Below are positions 58,380-64,000 of a stretch of 64,000 bases of DNA, piece by piece. Source of the stretch: Streptomyces candidus (GTDB taxonomy: Bacteria; Actinomycetota; Actinomycetes; Streptomycetales; Streptomycetaceae); assembly GCF_014207445.1 (NCBI RefSeq), contig NZ_JACHEM010000013.1:213666-277665 (forward strand). Reading direction: 5' to 3'. Numbering within the stretch: the stretch's first letter is position 1; the number at the start of each line of letters is the position of its first letter. The notes beneath the pieces were generated by a model. That model saw only the letters and a list, made by a program, of their open reading frames with translations, made no database searches and was not told the origin of the DNA. The translations under genes and the position numbers were made by a program.

Positions 58380-58835
58380 ATGCGCGCAAAGATCACCTAC
58401 CTCATCACGGCCGCCGTCCTGGTCGTCTTCTTCGTCCTGGTCGGCGGCCGTGCCGTCGCCATGATGAAGCTGGGCACCCCGCTCGGCATCGGCCTCGGCA
58501 CCGCCGCCCTGATCATCCCGCTCATCGGGGTCTGGTTCCTCTGGAAGAACACCGAGTTCGTACGGAAGGCCAACAAGCTCGCCGCGACGCTCGACGCCGA
58601 AGGCGCCCTGCCCGTCGACGAACTGAGGCGCACCCCGGCCGGCCGCATCGACCGCGACTCCGCCGACGAGGTGTTCGCCAAGCGGCGCGTGGAGACCGAG
58701 GACAACCCGGACGACTGGCGGTCCTGGTTCCGCCTGGCCGTCGCCTACCAGGACGCCCGCGACACCCCGCGCGCCCGCAGGGCGATGCAGCGCGCCATCG
58801 CCCTGCACGACGGCAAACCCGTCCGCACGGACTGA
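58380..58835 (+). CDS. Membrane protein with C-terminal helical (TPR-like) domain
   Basis: A 151-residue protein with two membrane helices (about 6-26 and 35-54). A helical cytosolic or external domain ends in WRSWFRLAVAYQDARDTPRARRAMQRAIAL, one degenerate TPR unit. It starts 18 bases after dapB and is probably cotranscribed. I do not recognise a named family or function. Confidence 0.8.
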   Translation: MRAKITYLITAAVLVVFFVLVGGRAVAMMKLGTPLGIGLGTAALIIPLIGVWFLWKNTEFVRKANKLAATLDAEGALPVDELRRTPAGRIDRDSADEVFAKRRVETEDNPDDWRSWFRLAVAYQDARDTPRARRAMQRAIALHDGKPVRTD

Positions 58836-58846
58836 CCGGACCCGCA

Positions 58847-58889
58847 CATGAGTAAGGGGCGACCTCCAGGAGGTCGCCCCTTACTCATG
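58847..58889. terminator. Bidirectional terminator between the TPR-like and PH-like genes
   Basis: A perfect 21-bp inverted repeat (58847-58867 with 58869-58889) lies between two convergent genes. Confidence 0.87.
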
Positions 58890-58904
58890 CTGTACACGCC
58901 CGGA

Positions 58905-59453
58905 CTACCGCCGGTACTCGGCGCCCCACGCCTCGACGGTGTCGGCCGCCCGGTCGAACGCCTCGGGACGGGACAGGAAGTCCGCGTTGTGGTCGGTCAG
59001 CAGCGGCGGCAACGGCGACCCGCCCCGCCGCTCCATGACCAGCGCCTGCCCCTGCACGGCCCGCGGCAGCCCGAGCCAGCGAACCGGCTGCTGGACGGTC
59101 CGTACGACCTGGGTCTGCTCCCACGGCACCGTGACGGTGCTCAGGAAACCCACCCGGCGCATGCCCGCCCCGCTGACCCAGACCCCCATCCGCAGGAGCC
59201 GCAGGGCACAGGCGACCGTGGCCACCCCGATGCCGAGCACGATCAGACCGGAGGTCAGCTCCGCGGCGAACACGATGATCGTCGCCGACAGCAGTACGAA
59301 CGACGCCAGCAGCAGCAACAGCGCGGCGCCCCCGACCCGATAAGGCCCGGGGCGGTACGGCCGCCGCCACTGGTCGTGGTCGTCGTACGGCAGCGCGATG
59401 TCGTCCGCGTCGGCTTCAAAAGCGCGGTCGGCCGTCAAGAAGGGCAGGGGCAC
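58905..59453 (-). CDS. Membrane protein with PH-like domain
   Basis: A 182-residue protein. After an acidic N-terminus, two hydrophobic segments lie at about residues 42-85 (GGAALLLLLASFVLLSATIIVF and GLIVLGIGVATVACALRLL). A beta-rich region with the bPH-type pattern VPWEQTQVVRTVQQPVRWLGLPRAVQGQALVMERR follows. GTG start. Convergent to the preceding gene. The function is unknown; the PH-like assignment rests on pattern and length only. Confidence 0.75.
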   Translation of the reverse strand: MPLPFLTADRAFEADADDIALPYDDHDQWRRPYRPGPYRVGGAALLLLLASFVLLSATIIVFAAELTSGLIVLGIGVATVACALRLLRMGVWVSGAGMRRVGFLSTVTVPWEQTQVVRTVQQPVRWLGLPRAVQGQALVMERRGGSPLPPLLTDHNADFLSRPEAFDRAADTVEAWGAEYRR

Positions 59454-59585
59454 GACTGGTCCTCACTCACAAGCACGCTCGATTGGGCTGTGCCCGGTGA
59501 GGCTACCGAGCGGTGTTCCGCCGAGCCACCTCAGGGGGCCCGGAAGAGACCTGACGTGTCGTGAGCTACCCGAATGCCCGAAAGG

Positions 59586-59825
59586 TCAACGTCCCTGAGC
59601 GGCTTCGGACTGCTGCGCCTTGCCCGGTGAGTTCTGCGGATCAAGGGCGGGCAGCCCGAACAGCAGGGAGCCGACCAGGCCGGCGACCACGGTCAGACCG
59701 ACGAGCGAACGCCCGAAGATCTGCGACGGACTCGGACGTTCCGGTGGGGGCGGGGTGACATTACTGCGGAAGCGGTCGGCCTCGGCCACGAAGGCGAACG
59801 GGACGGCTTCTCGCCGGCGAAACAT
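59586..59825 (-). CDS. Small single-pass membrane protein, 79 aa
   Basis: A short protein: MFRRREAVPFAFVAEADRF, a Pro-rich segment PPPPERPSPSQ, one transmembrane helix (LVGLTVVAGLVGSLLFGL, about residues 43-60) and a Gln/Ala-rich tail. AGAGGAG lies nine bases before the ATG, which supports expression. It is divergent from thyX. No known domain is recognised. Confidence 0.72.
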   Translation of the reverse strand: MFRRREAVPFAFVAEADRFRSNVTPPPPERPSPSQIFGRSLVGLTVVAGLVGSLLFGLPALDPQNSPGKAQQSEAAQGR

Positions 59826-60023
59826 GGGTGTCGCTCCTCTGTTTTTTTCGAATGTCGGCGCATCGGTGATGCCTCTACAGAGACAGACGAACAAGGCTGT
59901 CACTTGGTGCCCTGTTTCCCTGATTACCTCGAAGAATGTCCTGACGGTCCGTTCGTCCCGGCGAAGCGCTCCCGGCCCGTAGAGTGGACGCCGCCCAGAG
60001 CGACGCAAGTGGAAGGACCGCCG

Positions 60024-60776
60024 GTGACCGTGACCCCGGACAGCACCCCCGAAGAGACCCAGAAGCCCAGCTTCCGCAGTGAAGTCACTGTCGAGCTGGT
60101 CAAGCACGCCGCGCAGGACTCGGACGTCCTGTGGGCCGCCCGAGTCTCGACGGCCGGCGAGCAGTCCCTGGACGAGCTCACCAAGGACCCCGAGCGCTCC
60201 AAGGGCCTCATCAACTACCTGATGCGCGACCGCCACGGCAGCCCCTTCGAGCACAACTCGATGACCTTCTTCATCAGCGCCCCGATTTTCGTGTTCCGCG
60301 AATTCATGCGGCACCGCGTCGGCTGGTCGTACAACGAGGAATCGGGCCGCTACCGCCGCCTCGACCCGGTCTTCTACGTTCCCGGCGCGGACCGCAAGCT
60401 CGTCCAGGAGGGCCGCCCGGGCAAGTACGTGTTCGTCGAGGGCACCGAGGCCCAGCAGGAACTCACCTCCCGCGTCATGGAGGACTCCTACCGTCAGTCC
60501 TACGAGGCGTACCAGGAGATGCTCGCGGCCGGCGTCGCCCGCGAGGTCGCCCGCGCCACCCTCCCCGTCGGCCTGTACTCCTCCATGTACGCCACCTGCA
60601 ACGCGCGCTCGCTGATGCACTTCCTCGGTTTGCGCACCCAGCACGAGCTGGCGAAGGTCCCGTCCTTCCCCCAGCGGGAGATCGAGATGGTCGGCGAGCA
60701 GATGGAATCGCACTGGGCGCAGCTCATGCCGCTCACCCACGCCGCCTTCAACAAGAACGGCCGGGTCGCCCCGTAA
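60024..60776 (+). CDS. thyX: FAD-dependent thymidylate synthase
   Basis: A 250-residue flavoenzyme making dTMP from dUMP with methylenetetrahydrofolate and NADPH. The ThyX motif is FMRHRVGWSYNEESGRY (about residues 92-108). DRHGSPFEHNSMTFFI and the C-terminal RSLMHFLGLRTQHELAKVPSFPQREIE segment are also diagnostic. The GTG chosen follows GGAAGGAC; a second GTG two codons on is possible. The next gene in the same direction is dapA, 210 bases away. Confidence 0.96.
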   Translation: MTVTPDSTPEETQKPSFRSEVTVELVKHAAQDSDVLWAARVSTAGEQSLDELTKDPERSKGLINYLMRDRHGSPFEHNSMTFFISAPIFVFREFMRHRVGWSYNEESGRYRRLDPVFYVPGADRKLVQEGRPGKYVFVEGTEAQQELTSRVMEDSYRQSYEAYQEMLAAGVAREVARATLPVGLYSSMYATCNARSLMHFLGLRTQHELAKVPSFPQREIEMVGEQMESHWAQLMPLTHAAFNKNGRVAP

Positions 60777-60835
60777 CGCCTCCACAGGCACCTTGCGGGC
60801 ACAGATGTACGGATGGGCCGCACGAGGTGTCCGTA

Positions 60836-60865
60836 TTGCGGCGTTTCAAGAAGTTCATCTAGGCT
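60836..60865 (+). promoter_or_regulatory. Candidate sigma-70-type promoter upstream of dapA
   Basis: TTGCGG (60836-60841) and TAGGCT (60860-60865) are separated by 18 bases. Transcription would start near 60872, just before the leader hairpin. Confidence 0.5.
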
Positions 60866-60873
60866 GATCAAAC

Positions 60874-60918
60874 GGACCCGGCACTGCTTGAACCCCCGAG
60901 CAGGCAGTGCCGGTGTCC
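60874..60918 (+). promoter_or_regulatory. Leader hairpin between thyX and dapA
   Basis: Ten bases CCGGCACTGC (60878-60887) pair with 60904-60913, extended by GGAC/GTCC across one bulge, with a 16-base loop. If the promoter upstream is real, this forms the very 5' end of the dapA mRNA; otherwise it is the thyX terminator. Confidence 0.6.
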
Positions 60919-60986
60919 TCTTCCCCCGCCGTACACTGTGCCCCCGAGGGGACACCCCGCGCTGAGCAGCGAGTAGCGTGTTACCC

Positions 60987-61886
60987 ATGGCTCCGATCTC
61001 CACTCCGCAGACCCCCTTCGGGCGGGTCCTCACCGCGATGGTCACGCCCTTCACGGCGGACGGCGCACTCGATCTCGACGGCGCTCAGCGGCTCGCCGCC
61101 CATCTGGTGGACGCAGGCAACGACGGCCTGGTCGTCAACGGCACCACCGGCGAGTCCCCGACCACCAGCGACGCGGAGAAAAACGAGCTGGTACGGGCGG
61201 TACTGGAAGCGGTCGGCGACCGGGCCCACGTCATCGCCGGAGTCGGCACCAACGACACCCGTCACAGCCTTGAGCTGGCCCGCGCCGCCGAAAAGACCGG
61301 CGCCCACGGCCTCCTCGCGGTGACGCCGTACTACAACAAGCCCCCGCAAGAGGGCCTGTTCCGGCACTTCTCCGCCATCGCCGACGCCACCGGGCTCCCG
61401 GTGATGCTGTACGACATCCCGGGCCGCAGCGGCGTCCCCATCAACACCGAAACGATCGTCCGACTGGCCGAGCACCCGCGGATCGTCGCCAACAAGGACG
61501 CCAAGGGCGACCTCGGCCGCGCCAGCTGGGCGATCGCGCGCTCCGGCCTCGCCTGGTACTCGGGCGACGACATGCTCAACCTCCCGCTCCTCTCCGTGGG
61601 AGCGTGCGGCTTCGTCTCCGTCGTCGGCCACGTCGTCACACCGGAACTCCGTGCCCTGCTGGACGCCTACCTCTCCGGTGACGTGCGGAAGGCCACCGAG
61701 CTCCACCTGCGGCTCCTCCCGGTCTTCACCGGCATGTTCCGCACCCAGGGCGTGATCACCACGAAGGCGGCCCTGGCCCTCCAGAACCTGCCGGCCGGAC
61801 CCCTGCGCATGCCGCTCGTCGAGCTGTCCGCGGACGAAACCCACCAGCTCAAGATCGATCTCGCCGCAGGCGGGGTACACCTCTAA
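60987..61886 (+). CDS. dapA: 4-hydroxy-tetrahydrodipicolinate synthase
   Basis: A 299-residue class I aldolase condensing pyruvate and aspartate semialdehyde, the first committed step to diaminopimelate and lysine. GTTGESPTTSDAEK, VTPYYNKPPQEGLFRHF (catalytic Tyr) and the Schiff-base Lys region IVANKDAKGDL are present. The ATG lacks a strong ribosome-binding site, and GTG 60978 is a possible alternative. It is followed by RNase J after 138 bases without a visible gene. Confidence 0.96.
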   Translation: MAPISTPQTPFGRVLTAMVTPFTADGALDLDGAQRLAAHLVDAGNDGLVVNGTTGESPTTSDAEKNELVRAVLEAVGDRAHVIAGVGTNDTRHSLELARAAEKTGAHGLLAVTPYYNKPPQEGLFRHFSAIADATGLPVMLYDIPGRSGVPINTETIVRLAEHPRIVANKDAKGDLGRASWAIARSGLAWYSGDDMLNLPLLSVGACGFVSVVGHVVTPELRALLDAYLSGDVRKATELHLRLLPVFTGMFRTQGVITTKAALALQNLPAGPLRMPLVELSADETHQLKIDLAAGGVHL

Positions 61887-62024
61887 ACACTGACTTCACA
61901 ACTGAACAAGCGCTACCGAGCAACACCCCCACACAGACAACAGCAGCCCGTGCAGCCACTGCACGCACACGACATGCCCGCCACGATCCCCGAGATCCAC
62001 GGCGGGCGTGGTGAGGAGAGTCTT

Positions 62025-63710
62025 TTGAGTCATCCGCATCCCGAACTGGGCGCCCCGCCGAAACTCGCCAAGGGCGGCCTCCGCGTCACTCCGCTCGGCG
62101 GTCTCGGCGAGATCGGCCGCAACATGACGGTCTTCGAGTTCGACGGCCGTCTGCTGATCGTCGACTGCGGCGTCCTCTTCCCCGAGGAGGAGCAGCCCGG
62201 CATCGACCTGATCCTGCCGGACTTCACCTCGATCAAGGACCGCCTCGACGACATCGAGGGCATCGTCCTGACCCACGGCCACGAGGACCACATCGGAGGA
62301 GTCCCCTACCTCCTCCGCCTCAAGCCGGACATCCCCCTCATCGGCTCCAAGCTGACCCTCGCCCTGATCGAGGCCAAGCTCCAGGAGCACCGAATCCGTC
62401 CCTACACCCTTGAGGTCGTCGAGGGCGACACCGAGCGTCTCGGTCCCTTCGAGTGCGAGTTCATCGCGGTCAACCACTCCATCCCGGACGCACTGGCCGT
62501 CGCCATCCGCACCCCGGCGGGCCTGGTCGTGTGCACCGGCGACTTCAAGATGGACCAGCTCCCGCTGGACGGCCGCCTCACCGACCTGCACGCGTTCGCC
62601 CGTCTGAGCGAGGAAGGCATCGACCTCCTCCTCTCGGACTCCACGAACGCCGAAGTCCCGGGCTTTGTTGCGCCCGAGCGCGACATCTCCAACGTGCTGC
62701 GCAACGTCTTCGCGAGCGCGGAGAAGCGCATCATCGTCGCGAGCTTCGCCAGCCATGTGCACCGCATCCAGCAGATCCTGGACGCCGCCCACGAGTACGG
62801 CCGCCGTGTCGCCTTCGTCGGCCGCTCGATGGTCCGCAACATGGGCATCGCCCGCGACCTCGGCTATCTGAAGGTCCCGGGCGGCCTCGTCGTCGACGTG
62901 AAGACCCTCGACGACCTCCCGGACGAGGAGGTGGTGCTGGTCTGCACCGGTTCGCAGGGCGAGCCGATGGCCGCGCTCTCCCGGATGGCCAACCGCGATC
63001 ACCAGATCCGCATCGTCCCCGGCGACACGGTCATCCTCGCGTCGTCCCTCATCCCGGGCAACGAGAACGCGGTCTACCGTGTCATCAACGGCCTGACCCG
63101 CTGGGGCGCGAACGTCGTCCACAAGGGCAATGCCAAGGTCCACGTCTCGGGACACGCCTCGGCCGGCGAGCTGTTGTACTTCTACAACATCTGCAGGCCG
63201 AAGAACCTGATGCCGGTCCACGGCGAATGGCGCCACCTGCGCGCCAACGCGGAGCTGGGCGCCCTCACCGGCGTCCGCAAGGACCACATCGTCATTGCCG
63301 AAGACGGCGTCGTCGTCGACCTGGTCGACGGCCGCGCCAAGATCGTCGGCAAGGTCCAGGCCGGCTACGTGTACGTCGACGGCCTGTCGGTCGGCGACGT
63401 GACGGAGAGCCACCTCAAGGACCGTCGCATCCTCGGCGACGAGGGCTTCATTTCGGTCTTCGTCGTGGTCGACAGCACCTCCGGCAAGATCGTCGGAGGC
63501 CCGACGTTCCACGCCCGGGGCTCCGGCATCGACGACGCGGCGTTCAACGCCGTGACCCCGAAGATCGAGGAAGCTCTCGCCCGCTCGGCGGCCGACGGAG
63601 TGATGGAAGCGCACCAGATCCAGCAGCTCATCCGCCGCTCGGTCGGCAAGTGGGTGTCCGACAGCTACCGGCGCCGCCCGATGATCCTTCCGGTCGTCGT
63701 CGAGGTCTGA
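62025..63710 (+). CDS. rnj: Ribonuclease J
   Basis: A 561-residue metallo-beta-lactamase/beta-CASP nuclease with 5'-3' exo- and endoribonuclease activity. The zinc motif is THGHEDHIGG (about residues 80-89), with further ligands in VNHSIPDA and CTGDFKMD. The beta-CASP region and SGHASAGEL follow, then the C-terminal domain ending in SYRRRPMILPVVVEV. The start is taken as TTG after GAGGAGAG; ATG codons upstream would add residues before the conserved SHPHPELG start. A strong terminator follows. Together with PNPase upstream it covers both directions of mRNA decay. Confidence 0.95.
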   Translation: MSHPHPELGAPPKLAKGGLRVTPLGGLGEIGRNMTVFEFDGRLLIVDCGVLFPEEEQPGIDLILPDFTSIKDRLDDIEGIVLTHGHEDHIGGVPYLLRLKPDIPLIGSKLTLALIEAKLQEHRIRPYTLEVVEGDTERLGPFECEFIAVNHSIPDALAVAIRTPAGLVVCTGDFKMDQLPLDGRLTDLHAFARLSEEGIDLLLSDSTNAEVPGFVAPERDISNVLRNVFASAEKRIIVASFASHVHRIQQILDAAHEYGRRVAFVGRSMVRNMGIARDLGYLKVPGGLVVDVKTLDDLPDEEVVLVCTGSQGEPMAALSRMANRDHQIRIVPGDTVILASSLIPGNENAVYRVINGLTRWGANVVHKGNAKVHVSGHASAGELLYFYNICRPKNLMPVHGEWRHLRANAELGALTGVRKDHIVIAEDGVVVDLVDGRAKIVGKVQAGYVYVDGLSVGDVTESHLKDRRILGDEGFISVFVVVDSTSGKIVGGPTFHARGSGIDDAAFNAVTPKIEEALARSAADGVMEAHQIQQLIRRSVGKWVSDSYRRRPMILPVVVEV

Positions 63711-63735
63711 TCAAGGCCCCACTACCTCATCGCCC

Positions 63736-63775
63736 GGAGCGGGGCACCTCGATTTGCATCGAGGTGCCCCGCTCC
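63736..63775 (+). terminator. Terminator after RNase J
   Basis: A perfect 18-bp stem (63736-63753 with 63758-63775) with loop TTGC starts 25 bases after the stop. Confidence 0.88.
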
Positions 63776-63839
63776 AGTAGGTTTACATCTCCACCCAGCG
63801 GGAACCCGAACACCTCAGCGTGCTCTGGCTGTTCTCGCG

Positions 63840-64000
63840 GAGGAGTGGAATTTCCGACTCAGAACTTCTGATAAAGTCGGGACCGCCGGAAAGGGAAAAC
63901 GCGAGAGCGGGAAACCTGGAAAGCACCGAGGAAATCGGCACTGGAAACGGTCTGATAGAGTCGGAAACGCAACAACACAAAAGAAACACCGAACGAAAAC
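63840..64000 (+). promoter_or_regulatory. Probable rRNA operon promoter/leader region
   Basis: Composition changes abruptly to A/G-rich. TCTGATAAAGTCGG (63867-63880) and TCTGATAGAGTCGG (63951-63964) repeat 84 bases apart, each containing a -10-like TAAAGT or TAGAGT. Between them lie CCGGAAAGGGAAAACGCGA and similar purine-rich motifs that I recognise from Streptomyces rrn operon leaders. No good TTGACA -35 is visible. A 16S rRNA gene is expected downstream of the window; it is not included here. Confidence 0.65.

Overview
The window is high-GC DNA (third codon positions almost all G or C) with frequent GTG and TTG starts, ATGA/GTGA gene overlaps and a gene order typical of the core chromosome of Streptomyces. 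The order dxr-rip-ispG, proS, rimP-nusA-ylxR-infB-rbfA-truB-ribF, a type VII secretion (ESX) locus, then rpsO-pnp-M16 protease-dapB-thyX-dapA-rnj matches the Streptomyces coelicolor SCO56xx-SCO57xx neighbourhood as I remember it. I see no insertion sequence, prophage, CRISPR array or tRNA.

Layout. 1-4283: the 3' part of a xylulokinase gene, a large acyl-CoA dehydrogenase, a lipoprotein and a small unknown protein. 4417-8304: two MEP-pathway isoprenoid genes (dxr, ispG) flanking a site-2 protease. 8436-11649: two GNAT acetyltransferases and proS. 11929-13785 (minus): an APH-family protein that has lost its catalytic residues, a ferritin-like protein and a lipoprotein. 13939-21093 (plus): the translation and RNA-maturation cluster rimP, nusA, ylxR, infB, a DUF503 gene, rbfA and truB. 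It has a strong terminator-like hairpin after nusA and an unusual leader in front of infB. 21334-26636: a 1275-residue protein made of a degenerate trypsin-like domain, a P-loop NTPase and helical repeats, then ribF and csbD. 26712-32952 (minus): a five-gene oligopeptide ABC transporter with a consensus-like promoter.

33287-53061 is an ESX/type VII secretion locus. It holds an EspI-like MinD/ParA ATPase with very long disordered flanks, a DUF397 protein, an unknown protein coupled to EccE, EccE, EccB, mycosin (MycP), two candidate helical substrates, two WXG100 proteins, EccC and EccD. EccB, C, D and E, the protease and a substrate pair are all present; EccA is not. Genes lie in several divergent and convergent blocks.

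53286-63710 returns to housekeeping: rpsO-pnp, an M16 peptidase and dapB; two small membrane proteins on the minus strand; then thyX, dapA and RNase J. The last 150 bases resemble the leader of a Streptomyces rRNA operon, so a 16S gene probably starts just past the window.

The most unusual signals are: (1) the infB leader, where three overlapping mini-ORFs lie next to two mutually exclusive hairpins, one of which would bury the infB ribosome-binding site; (2) the pseudoprotease-NTPase between truB and ribF; (3) the prion-like repeats of the EspI-like ATPase and the uncharacterised ESX proteins; (4) the APH-family pseudokinase.
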